From: Pyronema omphalodes
Lineage: Eukaryota > Ascomycota > Pezizomycetes > Pezizales > Pyronemataceae
DNA: 64,000 nt
Reading direction: 5' to 3'
NCBI GenBank assembly: GCA_024516155.1
Contig: JAJJXM010000038.1
Span: forward strand, 186,001-250,000
Within the stretch, counting starts at the first letter, position 1. The number at the start of each line of letters is the position of its first letter. The position numbers and the translations under genes were made by a program. Under the pieces are notes generated by a model. It had not been told where the DNA came from. It was given only the letters and a program-made list of their open reading frames with translations, and ran no database searches. Positions 23,901-35,721 of this stretch are shown one piece after another.

Positions 23901-26900
23901 ACTTAATGAGCTTCCTATACCAACTGATCTTAATCACGGATAGGGACCTGCAAACACATCATAGACGCCGATGAATAACAGCGTCCTCTCCGCTACCGTA
24001 CAAACCCAAGATTTGGCGACAAGTCGGCAAAAACGCAACGTTATGGCAATTTGTGTGAAGATCAGCGTGTCAAATTAACCGACTTTTGATGAATACCTGT
24101 GAGTGGAATGCCGTCTCCCCAATAATGTGTAGACCATCTGTTGCCAAGTCTTGTTTATGCATTAGATCCATACAATTTCTGGGGAGTAAAGATCATCTTT
24201 CCATCTTTGTGGGTGCTAATTTTGTATTACGGGGCCGATCAGAGTCATCAGACCCTTTTCACGTGACATACCATGTGCATCTTGCATCTTACACCATTCG
24301 CGTAAATTTCTCCCAGACAAGGCATGCCATTAACAATGGTAAAATGGAAGCTTGGCATTGAAAACATACTACCCCGCGTTATTTTGCCTATTTTGATGGA
24401 TTAAGGTAGCATCCGCTGTCGGGCGGGACGGGTTTACAATTCCACCGGATCCCAATTATCGTGTACCTACATCAATGCTCGTTAATCGCACCGGCTAGCC
24501 CGATCGTGCACGATTAAAGCAAAATTAAAAATAATACAAATCCCAGTGAGCCGATAGGATGTTATGTTATTTGGATCGATCTGTGGGGTGATTTTGGTGC
24601 ATATTCCGTGCAAACTACCGACCTATGGTGCCGGTATAATATTACTACATTTTCCGTGATTATATGTATCCCAAATAACAATAAGAAGGTGGTGTATCGT
24701 GGCAAACGCGAGAGATCATCGCATCCACTGGGCGCGCAGTTGATAATACATTTGAACTTGACACGTTGGTCCTTCCGCATTCGATATATCTATCTCGATT
24801 GCATATGCAAACATTGAAATCTCCAGTCAATTTCAGTAAAGGTAAATGAGCTTCATACGCTCCTTAAGATTACCAGATAATTACACAAGTTACTTCTTCC
24901 AATCAATGCCGCTGGTTACAGAGTTTGTTTCAAATTCAATCATAAGAACTCAGTTCTCAGGATACATTAGCCAGCATATTTGAACAGGGAATATCCAGTC
25001 CGATCCGAACCACCAAGCGATTACGACCTGGGTGTAGGAGTTCATATAATTGGAACCAAAAGATTTTAATTGATGGTACGCAAACCGTTTACGGTTATAA
25101 TTCGGATAGCAACGCATAGCTTATTAGTAACTGATTTTATCAATCGCATCACCATTCGGGTACATCAAATTGCGCCGCTGTCAGGATGTGTTATACGGGT
25201 TTATCTTCATACGTTATAGACCGATTTACACATGGTTTGGTTACACTCAGAATTCTATTGTTTAATTATTTCAATTGCTGTTCACCGCTCGGGGTACAAT
25301 ATTTGATCTTATTCATCGCATATGTTAACCGATGATTTCTGCTAATTCTGTTTCTTCTTTTTCGGTTACTTTGTGATGCCAGAGCTCTCATATTACCAGT
25401 TCTTTGACACTAAGGGGCTTTATACTCACTCTTCAATATCCTTCTCACGTTACTCCATTTTATCTTGGCATAGTTTTCTCTTTTATCCTTGCCCATCTCT
25501 GCTTCTTTCGTCATGCATCTCTACAAACAATGTCTTACTTCGGACATCCTTATCTTCTTCTGGTTCTCCTTCTGGCTTGCCTTCCTCTACATTATCTGTA
25601 TCATTTGCTTCCTGGGTATCTTCCCTGTCTCCCTATTTTATTTCTTATTCATCTCCCACATTGGTTTCCCTTTCGTCATTCTATCCCTGACTTTCGTCCC
25701 TGCTGCCTTCTTCTTCTGCTATTAACTTTTCAACACCTTTTTATCTCTATATCTCCATGCCAAGAGTTTTAGAATTGCTCGAATGTTTTTTCGGTCTGTA
25801 AAGATGTATTTGGTACCTTTTTGATGCCACGTGCTTATATTTTATTTGTTTTTTCGAGTTTTTTCTTGATTCATTGTTTATGGAGTTTATTCATTCGAGC
25901 TGTTTTCTGGTCATCGCATTCTCTATCTTCTGGATACCAATAATTACCAATCATCCGATACTACAGGGTCTGATTATAGCTTGGGAAAGAATTGATGGTT
26001 TCTCTCGGTCAATGTTTTATGTTGCATCATTTCTTTACCCGTTTTGTTCTTCGAAGGATTTGTAGGCATGTGCATTTCTCCTTTGCGTTATCTTGATGTG
26101 TCTTGGGTTCTAGGGTTTGGGCTGTATCATTCAATGCTGCTTTGTTTGCTGCTTCGTTTCTCCCTCCTGTAAAATTTCCGGGTCGCTGGGTTTCTGATCC
26201 TCCATCGAATAAGTTTTAGAAACCCTGAAACTCCAAACTAAGCAATGAGAAACTTGTGACACAATCTGGTTATAATCGCCATTACCCATGTCAAAGGTGG
26301 TGACAAGCAGCATCAGTTTCCTTCGATGATATCATGTCAAGTGACCGTCAGAGCTAGTGTTAAGGCTCGTAGCTGGGATAACTACCGTTATTGTGAAAAA
26401 CAACTGTTGCCATGGAAGCCCACAAAGGCCCTTGCCTAAATCACGCGGCACAAGCAGCAGAGTTAGAACCGTTCCATGCCAAAATCATTCTCTCCACCGA
26501 TTCCGGGACTACTCATCAGGGATAGTGTCAAGTCCTCTATCTAGGCTATACTCTAGTTGCATACAAGTAGTCGAAACTTTAACGCGCCACTCACGAGCCA
26601 CCACTGCCGGGCGTATCCAATCTGTGGCTGTGAATTATTCATACTCTAGAAGCACAATTTCATGTGCATCGTTTTCATACCAAAAAGGCTCTCATCTGCA
26701 TGAAGATGCGTTGAGAACCCACCGGCAGACTATCAAACCGGGTCTAGTTGCCCAGTTACAATGACAAAAGACCTATATGTAAATCTATCACCGGCTCCTC
26801 TATAGAGACGGGATATATCCCAGTACCTTTAACGTTTCGATTGTACCGGTCGTCCCATTCCCATTTCAAACATATTCATAGTTTCAATCTTATAATTCAC

Positions 26901-28134
26901 TGAGACCAGTCAGCGTAGATTTACGTATATGGGTGGCCTACCGTCAATTTTTCTAATAGAAGAAACAAAATTCAGTATCCAATCATTTGGAATGTCTTGT
27001 CATCGCCGATCGTTAATATTCTTAGCCCGGAGATTCCCAAATCTCATCCTAGTCTCTCATCTCTTCGAATCCAACTCAGCTATATCCGATGAACTCAGGA
27101 AGATGAAATGTGTCCTCATTTCTCTCGAATAAGCCGTTTCAGCTTGTTCCTATATCTGCGGACATTTTCTCCGCAAGTGGGAGAACTGCCGGTGTTCGAA
27201 CTAATGCTGCAGTAAACGGACGATATTTACATAGATTCTAGCACTTTAAAGCCCCTGGGCTCCATTTCAATTCTTGCTCGAATGATTATCCAATTGTAAA
27301 CGTCAGATAATGTACACTCAACGTTTAACCCTCATCCGGCCGAAATCCAGGGAGACCCATTGACGTGGGGGCGATAACATCGGTGCTATTGTTGAGTCAG
27401 AACTTAATAAATCTAGACAGGGTCAGGCCGTGTTGAGTTTTGGACGGGATAGGCTCGCTTGTAGGCTCGAAGGTTCAAAGCCTTGCTGCGGCTGCACCGT
27501 GCCCCAACCTGGCTTGTATTGGCTGGGCTGTGTAATGTCAGGTATCGGACTGGGCTGCTATCCGAGATACGGATGGGTTAGTACAAGGTAGAGCCCATGT
27601 AGGAATATTTTGAGAGCCCGACTGTCCTAAGTTCAGCCGGTATGCACTGCTCGACAGGCAAACCGGAGAGGAAGCTGAATAGCGAGTGACATAGAATGCA
27701 TGACTCCAACAAGCTTGATGGATCATGTTCAATCACTCATACTCGAAACGTGGTCTCTGGTAAATACGACTAGATATTCTCCGTGAGTAGGGTTATAGAA
27801 AATTACGGAGCCTCACGATGTGCTTAGATCATGAGGACGTAATTCATTTTTATTTTATCCTGCATTACCCTGCATGGACCTTTTAGTCCTCAGCCAGCGT
27901 GTGATTAGATAAAAACAAATATACAGACACTCTATGTGCAATTGAATGGATTACATGGAGATATCATTCGTACTTTTCTTGTATTGCTGAATGTAAAAGT
28001 TCCACTTACATGTCATCCACGACATGCACGTGATTACTGGGGTATATGGTTGTTCAATGTGCGCAAAGATGGCAGGGAATCTTCTAACCACTCATCACTC
28101 CATTATCCTCCACCCTTGATATTCTTATCTCAAT
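20973..28134. other. 7-kb gene-poor region
   Basis: No gene that I can support. Minus-strand frames at 21446-21921 overlap in two phases; they could be a decayed gene, or an intron with a weak donor near 21873. An 84-aa plus-strand frame at 22435-22689 has no recognisable feature. 25.37-26.07 kb is T-rich, so it produces several overlapping hydrophobic frames on the plus strand that are most likely compositional. I recognised no transposon coding sequence, although the AT-rich, word-poor character at 23-25.4 kb would fit old decayed repeats. Confidence 0.5.
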
Positions 28135-29051
28135 ATGCAATTATCCTTAACCCCTCTTCTTCAATTTATCCTCTTGTTTCTTTTACACGTAGCCGCTGCT
28201 TCTAAGCGCGGCCTTATTTTTATTCCGGCATTATCAAATTCGGGCTCAACCCTCGGCAACAATCCAGGTCGCCTAAGCTGGTACTACAACTACCACTCCC
28301 GTCCGCTTCCGAATTCACCAACTTCGAACCTAGAATATGTCCCCATGCTCTGGGGTGCACCTCATCCTGGTCAAGATTTCTATGCCGACGTTTCCTCCCT
28401 TCCTCAACTCCCACGATATATCTTAGGCTTCAATGAACCCGACATGCCTCGTTCAGTTGGTGGTAGTGATATCTCCCCCGGTCATGCAGCAGCTCTTTGG
28501 AGACAGCATATCCAGCCATGGGCAGCGCGCGGGGTAAAGCTGGGAGCCCCTGCTATCGCAAGTACACCTAACGGACGTCAATGGTTACGAGATTTTCTCG
28601 GAGCATGCTCAGGATGTACCAGTAAGTATCTGTCTCACCTATTTCTATCATATCACTCATAATTTTAGTCGACTTCTTGCCTCTTCATTGGTATGGAAAC
28701 TATAAAGGCTTTCGAGAGTACATTTGGTCCGTTGAGCAGGAATATCCAGGGATGGAGTTATGGTTAACAGAAGTTGGGTTTCCATGGGAGAGCGAGGGCG
28801 AAACAAGAAGCTTTTTCGAGGATGTTATTCAGTATTTGGATTCATCCCCAGCGGTGGGAAAGTATGCGTGGTTTGGAAGCTTTAAGGTTGGGGAGAGCAA
28901 TGTGGGACCGAATAGTGCTATGCTGGATTCAAATGGAAGGCTTACTGCTCTTGGACAGAGGTATGTTGGCTCCAGGAAACGGTGGATCAATAAGAGAAGG
29001 GAATTACGGCGGGGGCCTCGTTCTGTGGATTCTGCCGGGATTGAAATGTAA
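28135..29051 (+). CDS. Secreted GH128-type glycoside hydrolase
   Basis: Two exons, 28135..28621 and 28669..29051 (donor GTAAGT, acceptor TTTTAG), 289 aa. A hydrophobic signal peptide covers about residues 5-22. The protein matches the Asl1-like / glycoside hydrolase 128 catalytic core. The acid/base Glu101 lies in ILGFNEPD and the nucleophile Glu197 in LWLTEVGFPW, with LHWYGN at 168-173 between them. Enzymes of this family cleave beta-1,3-glucan, and in fungi they act at the cell wall in remodelling or sporulation. Length and motif spacing are normal for the family, and the C-terminus is basic. The MITE-like element (29313) and the LINE fragment (29517) lie just downstream, outside the coding sequence. 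Confidence 0.93.
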
Positions 29052-29312
29052 TGGAGACTCGGTAACTATGCAGAGTGATCACTGACGCTGCTGGCGGCGG
29101 CTGTTTTTGCGCAAGTTTGGGTCCTCACTTTGAGTGCCGTAGATCGAAGAATTCAAAGAATGTTGTCAAACGGTCGTTCCAAAACTGCAGTGTTTTATTA
29201 TTGAAACCAAGATAACAAGACCAACTGAGCAGTTCTATCTTGATAACATGAAACATCTAATAGGAGGTTGTTAATAAAGGTGGAGAGCTTGCAGTTAACG
29301 CCAATTACCTTA

Positions 29313-29410
29313 GGGTACGTTTAGTTCGACCGAAAACAAATTTTTTTTGGCCTATTTTTACAGGTAAAAAGGGCTAAAAACCTTGTTTTCGATTGGAACC
29401 AAACGCACCC
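29313..29410. mobile_element. Foldback MITE-like palindromic element
   Basis: Begins gggtacgtttagttcga and ends ggaaccaaacgcaccc. The outer ~27 bp on each side are inverted copies with a few mismatches (29313-29339 against 29383-29410). The inner part (ttttggcctatttttac / gtaaaaagggctaaaa) is also palindromic, so the whole 98 bp can fold into one hairpin. The terminal sequence resembles PIF/Harbinger Tourist-type ends (GGG..CGTTTGGTT). The flanks are TTA on the left and TTC on the right, which would be a mutated 3-bp target duplication. There is no coding capacity. Confidence 0.7.
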
Positions 29411-29495
29411 TTCATTAGGTACTAGGGTACAGGGTCAATTATCGGCTAACTAGCCACAAGTTCTCACTCCACTTTCAATCCTCCCATGGACCAGT

Positions 29496-29516
29496 ACCAT
29501 TAACAGATTTGATCAT
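29496..29516 (+). repeat. Left target-site duplication of LINE fragment
   Basis: The 21-bp sequence starting accattaacagattt and ending atcat recurs at 30784-30804 with a single G/A difference. The two copies flank the retrotransposon fragment exactly. Confidence 0.9.
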
Positions 29517-30783
29517 TCTGGACTGACGGGTCCCGTATGGACTCCCACACCGGTACAGGTGTAGTTTGAGTAATTAACGGCTCCTTCAAATCCTCCCAAC
29601 ACTACCTCGGTCGCCACACTGAGGTATTTGACGCGGAGCTCTTCGCCATCTGGTGCGGTCTCAAAGACTTTCACTCGAATCATTTCTGGGATCCTAATTC
29701 GAACACCAAAGCGATTGTGTTCTCTGACGCACAGGCTGCCCTGCGGAGTCTCAAGTCGGATGAACCAGGCCCGGGTCAGGAACTCTCCCGCCTGATTTCA
29801 ATGGCTGCAGAGGATTTACGGTACTTCGCAGGGATTTACGTCGAATTTCACTGGATCCCGGGTCACAGCGACATCCCCGAAAACGAAGAGGCGGATAGGG
29901 CAGCAAAATAGGCTTCCCAACACCGCTGCGACTCTCTAATGTTGCAAAAGTGCGCCGACCCGATCTGTGCGGTACCGTCATGGGCGTCCTTTGCCCATCT
30001 TAACCGAATGGCGACGGAAACATCATCTTCCATCACTCGTCGATGGATCCGTCAACAAACAGCGGAAAGCCGCTCCTTCCACCCATGCCAAAAATGGGGA
30101 CTGCGCGCAGAACTCGCCTCCATCCCCCAGAGAAGAGCAGCTGTCTTCCTCCAGCTCGCCTCAGGACATGCACTTGTTGGTACCCACCTACTGCGCATTT
30201 AGAAAAAGGAATCGGACAGGTGCTGGTGGTGCCAGTCCGACAAGCGCCAAACCAGGGGACATCTCTTCGGCGACTGTCCCAGGTGGAAAAAATAGTTTAA
30301 AGTACTCAAAGAAGAGGTGGATAGGATCAGGGGAAGAAGGGGAAGACCGAGGGGGAGGCTCAGGGTGGTGGACCTTTTCAGGACGATCGGCTCACGAAAG
30401 CGATCTTGGACTTTTTATCTGTGACGGAGATAGGCAGAAGATATGTTTAGGCAGGGGTGGGTTGGCCAGGTGCTTGGAGGGCGATTTGTAATTTTTTCAT
30501 TACTTTTCATTTTTGAGGTTGACGGATTTTTCTTTGTTTAAAGGGGAATTAGTGGGCGATACTGGGGACTGTACAGGTTTCGGCGGGGGTTGGGATTTTT
30601 GTTTCTTTTTATGTTTTATTTTTTACTTTACTTATTTTCTTTGGGGACGTCACTGGGAGCAGGAGATTGGGGAGCCTCTTTAGATGGTTTCGACCACAAG
30701 GACAGGAAAACCGGATTTAGATTCCCGCATAGGCCTTAAAGGCCTTGAACGGTGTATGATTAAAATCAAATCAAATCAATCAA
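29517..30783 (+). mobile_element. 5'-truncated, decayed non-LTR retrotransposon (Tad1/I-like)
   Basis: About 1.27 kb, flanked by a 21-bp target-site duplication. One reading frame, broken by stops (TGA near 29572, TAG near 29909, TAG near 30199, TAA near 30298), encodes the C-terminal part of a LINE polyprotein. The RNase H pieces are TDGSRMDS, EVFDAELFAI, VFSDAQAAL and HWIPGHSDIPENEEADRAA, which together hold the usual Asp/Glu/Asp/Asp residues. A zinc knuckle CWWC...GHLFGDC follows, then AILDFLSVTEIGRR. The order RNase H then terminal CCHC is that of fungal Tad1-type elements. The endonuclease and reverse transcriptase are absent (5' truncation). Some stops fit C-to-T change in CAG/CAA or CGA codons, as produced by repeat-induced point mutation. 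The 3' end is an aaatc repeat. Confidence 0.88.
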
Positions 30784-30804
30784 ACCATTAACAGATTTAA
30801 TCAT
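30784..30804 (+). repeat. Right target-site duplication of LINE fragment
   Basis: Second copy of the duplicated target at 29496-29516. It follows directly after the (aaatc)n tail. Confidence 0.9.
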
Positions 30805-31871
30805 GAATTCGTAGTTAATCTGGTCTTAGAGACGCCATAACAAAGAATTGCCTCCCCACATGTAAACAAATTGTAAAATACCAAGCCCAAGATAACCACA
30901 CAGAATATCAATATAAACAAAAGTGTCGCCCGTAATAGCCCATACATAATCCATAACGCTCCCAAAATTCCACAATAAACGTCCAAAAACCATTCTTAAC
31001 ACAATAAACCAATACGCCCAATTACCTGCGATTGCTCCGATAACTCCGATAACTCCTAATTTTCCAGCCCATCCGTATTTCAAGATACTATACCTCATTA
31101 AACCAAGTACTCGATAGCCCCATTCCCGCATTGCCGCTTGTAAAAATGCCCAAGAAATCAAGAAGAAATATATCAACCCCAATCCAAAAACTGATATTTA
31201 ACCAGAAATACCGTCCATATGCTCGTTAAACCCAACCCAAACTCCTCATTCGTTAAAAAAAAGGCAACTATAGTGCCATATCCTTCTTGAAATTTATCCT
31301 TCTCGAAATCTATCCTCCTCGAAATATACTTCAAAATTTAACTTCTTTGAAATGTATCTTCTTTAAAATGTATCCCCCGTGAAGTGTATCCTTCTCAAAA
31401 TGTATTTTTCTTAAAATGTATCCTCGTCGAAACGTATCCTCCCCGAAACGTATCCCCCTCGAAGCGTATCCTCCTTGACATTTATCTTCCTCAAAATGTA
31501 TTCTCCTCGAAATAGGCAATATAATTAATACCTCCAAATACCGACAACTTCTTGAAAAATTTTTAAACACATGCCATCCGAAATTGGACGTGCAGTAAAA
31601 AGGGTAACTGATGTGAAGAGTGAGTTGTAAATCTTGATTTGTAAACCGGAATGCTCTAGTAGCTTGTAAAATGTAATCATTCATGTCGTCATGTTGTCAT
31701 GTCGGCATGTATCGTAGTTAATGGATTAATGAAGACCCTCCGCTGGTAACAGAGAACACTGAGTCGTCGGGCGCTGGATTAAGTCAGCGTAGATCTAAGT
31801 CACTTCCCATATCACAACCTCCCTTGCTCCCTCCCTCCTCCTTCCCCACCTTGCTCCCCAGAACAGCACTG
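30805..31871. other. Intergenic with hydrophobic ORF and minisatellite
   Basis: A minus-strand open frame at about 30826-31182 is strongly hydrophobic but starts without ATG and has no family signature. It may be a gene remnant. 31275-31515 is a minisatellite, listed separately. The rest is AT-rich with nothing recognisable. Confidence 0.45.
31275..31515. repeat. Minisatellite, ~17-bp unit
   Basis: About 14 diverged head-to-tail copies of a unit like gaaatgtatcctcctc. Copies differ mainly by C/T and A/G transitions. The minus-strand frame through it (GYILRKIHFEKDT-like) is a by-product of the repeat. Confidence 0.8.
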
Positions 31872-33591
31872 TTAGGACAGTGGAAACAAAGCCTGAGTTC
31901 CGGTGGCATCAAGCATAAGAGAGGAGAAACTAATTGCTACGTGATCATGGGGCTTATGGAAATGAAGCATACCTAAATCTAGCGACGTGTCATTGTAAGG
32001 CGGAAACAAGGAGCTGAATTCATCTTCTAAGACGGATTGGCCCCACACTATTTCTGTTCCTTCATTCCGTGGTACGTCATGGGATGTGACCAATCCTGGC
32101 GACACTGAAGGACTTTGGAATAATGAACTCAAATTGCGAGCAGGATTGTTACCGAAAGTACCAGACGCCTTGCCATCTTGAGTTTTTCCTAGTATATGAC
32201 GAATCATATCTCTTCCACCATCATTCATATGGGAGATTAATCTACATAGAATGTTATACCTTTTTGTCTTGTCTTCATATGGCAAATTCGCGTTAATGTT
32301 GTCGACCCATTGCTCCAGTGGACACGATGAGAGGCTACTCTCAGTACTTTTTCCTTGATCGCTAGATGTGTATTCGCTGGTATCGCTTTCCAAAGACGGA
32401 AATTCAAAGTCTGTACCACTCTGTTAGTGTTAAAGTCCTCAAATATCTTAAGGGCTGTGGTTACTATTTGTGTTATCCAGGGAATCGAACTTCTTTACCC
32501 GCTTCTCTTTCCCGTTTTTGCTATAAACAGGATCAAACAAGAGTACTTTTGATAAGTCTCCGATAACATCCTTGCCCTTTTTGAACGATTTATCACTGTT
32601 AGTGTTGGCCGCCCTCCACTTATCAACCTCCAGAATCATCTTCCGTACGGCTTCGTCAACCTGGCGATTTTTGCTCAGGTCTACACCGCTAATCTTTTCA
32701 CGACAATTATTTTCGTGTTCGTTTTGTGACTGCTGGGTAAAACACCCCTGACCGCAATTCACACAGAAGTAGAATTTAAGGTGGCGCTTGATATGATCAC
32801 TGGTCAGACGTAACAATTAGAATCAACCCACATTCATCGATTGGCTGTAGCTCTAAACACTCACATAAAATTTGGCATCTCCCCAAAGTACATTTTGTCC
32901 ATTGTCATGGGTACTGTTAAGACTCCGTCCTTTGCATGGCTCCGCTTCCTCTGCAGCTTTGGGTCCATCCTGCAAATTGGACACCCCAAGTGATGGTCTT
33001 CGGAATGTTGCCTATATTTCTTAGTCAGTGTCCTTTGATGGTCTAAGAAAGTTGAAAATGGTTTTCAAAATAAAAAAACACTTACTCTATAACGTCCTTG
33101 GTGCCTTCTATCGTTTGACAGATGGATGGTAGCTTTGACTTACCAGGTCCCCGGGCCTTCTGCCAAACTGGACAACGGTATATGCAATAGTCTTGACTTT
33201 CTGAGTATTCTTCCTCGGCCTCGAGTTGGCTCTGCTTGTTTCTGTTGTTGCAACATCTGCGCTTGGACTGGCTTCCATTTGTAGCGGAGGAGTCTGTTCG
33301 GGATGACCGGGTAGCTGAAGATGGCGATAGACTTGATTTTGCTGAGGAAACTGAGGAACTTCGTGGTATTGAAGAGCTGAAAACGGAAGCAGGATTGCCA
33401 GTGTGAATGGCATCGAAGGTATTAAGTGTTTGTTTAACATTCTGAGACCTTTGCTCTGAGTTTCCGGAGTTTACGGCGCTCCATGGTTCATCTGTGATTG
33501 CTCCTGCAGCTGGCCGTTGTATTAGCCGTCTTTGCGGAAGGCAGAGCTGAGTTCCACTAATAGACGGTTGGTTACCTCGTGCTGGATGCAT
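31872..33591 (-). CDS. C2H2-like zinc-finger protein, four exons
   Basis: Modelled as complement(31872..32410, 32465..32799, 32865..33011, 33086..33591), 508 aa. The N-terminus is Ser-rich and low complexity. A fungal CPxxxK segment (YRCPVWQKARGPG...C) is followed by QHSEDHHLGCPICRMDP and DHIKRHLKFYFCVNCGQGCFTQQSQNEHENNC, giving several CxxC and HxxxH pairs in irregular C2H2-like fingers. The C-terminal half has acidic, Ser-rich sequence. The last intron is ambiguous: GTAACC at 32464 with acceptor CAG at 32411 fits the actaac branch point best, while GTAAAG further upstream is an alternative. The layout resembles the gene at 18.9-21.0 kb, with CPxxxK, then HxxxHH, then CxxC and an I-K-x-H helix. 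Both have unknown roles; nucleic-acid binding is inference. Confidence 0.72.
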
Positions 33592-34622
33592 GTCTGGTGC
33601 GTCGTATCACAGGTTGAGTAATTAAACGTAGGAAAAATTAAAAACAATGTGTATAAATGTTTGGAACAAGGCGGGGGGTATTTTTTCGAACGAGCAAAGG
33701 TATTCTGTGAAAACAAAAAAGCTTCAGTGCGCTGGCGAACTCTGTGGTATATCTACTGCACCGAAAAGCGCTCCAGAGCACTTCGAATCCCTCTGGTCAA
33801 GTGCGCCGGAGCAAATTCAAGTGACACGAATTCTTCCATATTCAAATGGCGGCTACAATGCCATAGAGGTACTCATGAAACAAGGAATAACATAAGTTTA
33901 AGCCCATACTTTGCCTTAGGTTTACTGGGGCTGTGGTTCTGGTGTTCAAGATTTAGTTAACGGAAAGGAGGTAGTCGAAATGTGCGGCCTCACCGGCCAG
34001 TAAGCTATGCGCGCCGTTCAGCACAAGCGACACCTGTTACGTTCAGTAAGTTATCGCCCATGCGCCGATAAAATGGGTACACAACTACCGTTTTCGATAG
34101 TTATATGCAGGAGGATCTGGTATTCCTTCATATTCCCCTCCGTTTAATTGTATGCTCGCTCCCGGGTGATCTTCGATGGATGATAAGTCACCTGTACTCG
34201 GGCTGACCAGTAGGATGCCTACTGATTTAAGCCAGGTACAAAACTCTCATTCTTGTTACAGTTCATGACGACTTCATATATCTTCGTTGATTCATGGGCT
34301 CCACAGGCTTGCGAAGGTAGAGTGATCATCTGCGCATAGATATATCATCAGTCATCTTGAACAATAACTAGGCAGAAATGCTCATTGCAGGAATTCTAGA
34401 GTTCAATAGTAAATATGGTGTTTTTACCTTCCGTACCCCAGATTCATAGGGATTTTATTTTTAGTGTGTTCAAACGCAAGCAGTGGTAGTTCTGATGAGA
34501 CATGCTGGTATAATGTTATTTGTGGTGAAAACCATGGCTTCAACCACTTCAGTCAATGATGATCTTTTACGAATCAGCTTTTCTGAAAGTCAAATCTATC
34601 AATATGCTCCTTGATTATCTAG
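33592..34622. other. Intergenic
   Basis: Upstream region of the zinc-finger gene and 3' region of the small Cys-rich gene. No coherent gene was found. Small frames at 33.65-33.96 kb overlap in two phases with no features. Confidence 0.5.
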
Positions 34623-35021
34623 TTAAATATCATCAAGATGGTGTGGTGAGTTATACTTACGTGCATGCATAATTAATCCTGCATGAATCGTGCATCCGAT
34701 GCTGTTTACCTCCACACTTAAACATGCCCCACAAACCCCGCTTTCCCCGCTTTCTTTTATGTCTTCAAAACAATCTCTCTCCCACCCCCACCTCAACTCT
34801 TCATCGCTCCTCAGCTTACTTTTCGAACACATCATTCGATACATAGCTTCCTTTTCGGCGTTGAATTCGTCAATGCTTTCATATTCTCTGAGACATATCC
34901 TACACCGTTGTCGGTAAACATTATGATAGTCAAGACATGGAGCTGAAGTCGAAATACGAGATCGGGAACTAATACAGCAGGCAACGACAATTGAGAGTCC
35001 TATTTTGCCACCGTCTATCAT
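34623..35021 (-). CDS. Small Cys-rich hypothetical protein
   Basis: ATG at 35021. The unspliced frame gives 132 aa. A good donor (CACGTAAGT, intron starting at 34660) suggests the coding sequence instead splices to a short last exon (for example 34567-34595), giving ~129 aa. The N-terminus has a hydrophobic stretch (KIGLSIVVACC), possibly a weak signal sequence. The middle holds CRIC and, 50 residues on, VCGAC, with a further C between, which could form a zinc-binding pair. No family is recognised. It could be a lineage-specific gene or a fragment of a larger one. Confidence 0.4.
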   Translation of the reverse strand: MIDGGKIGLSIVVACCISSRSRISTSAPCLDYHNVYRQRCRICLREYESIDEFNAEKEAMYRMMCSKSKLRSDEELRWGWERDCFEDIKESGESGVCGACLSVEVNSIGCTIHAGLIMHARKYNSPHHLDDI

Positions 35022-35721
35022 CGGCCCGGCAAACTTTTGCGATGGGAGTTTATGCTAGCCCACGTCGAATATCACATCAATTCGGTGGAGGACGTGCAAA
35101 ATATCGGGCACTGCCACCTCCACCCCAAAACGTTATCGATATCCTCGAGATCGGAGACGAATTTAGGCACGTGCTATACTCGCCGGGACATCTGATGACA
35201 TAAATTAGCCTGTAATGCAAGAAAGCTTCCTGACAGCGGACCCTTAACGAAGGTGGCAGAGCTTGGGAGGCGCAGTGGAGGGTTAGGATTTATGAATCAT
35301 GGCGTTGGGTTTGTTGTATTGCTATGAACAAAAATTGGATAATAACAGCTTTTGATAGGCCAGGCAATTACTCAGGTCAATTAAACGACTCCAAATAAGA
35401 TTGGCGTAAGGTTATCGGCAAAAAAAGGGAGTGAAAGGATGTGCTGCGCACAACGGGGCGCCCAGATATAGGTGCACGGGGCTATGTTTCGACATCCAAT
35501 GAGTTGAGCGTGAGGGAAGAATGTTTGGCCGACTGCTTCTACGACGGGATGGATGAAAGAATAGTCAGGTATAAATTGCTTTCCTGGATATGGTACACTG
35601 AACTCATCTAATGATTAACAAAACTCCAGGTCATGCGCCAAACTCCGTCCAAAAGACTATGCACCGCCCATGTACCAATATGCAAACATTTCTTCGTTAT
35701 GTGCCAACCACATCACGCCAG
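35022..35721. other. Intergenic
   Basis: Spacer between two minus-strand genes; it would carry the promoter of the Cys-rich ORF. No other feature is supported. Confidence 0.5.

Noticed and set aside
25373..26065. Several hydrophobic plus-strand frames that look like membrane proteins
   Set aside because: They overlap in all three phases in T-rich DNA. The hydrophobicity follows from TTT/CTT/ATT codons, and there is no family signature.
30826..31182. 118-aa hydrophobic minus-strand frame
   Set aside because: Begins at TTG rather than ATG, no recognisable family, and next to repeats. Left as an unexplained remnant.
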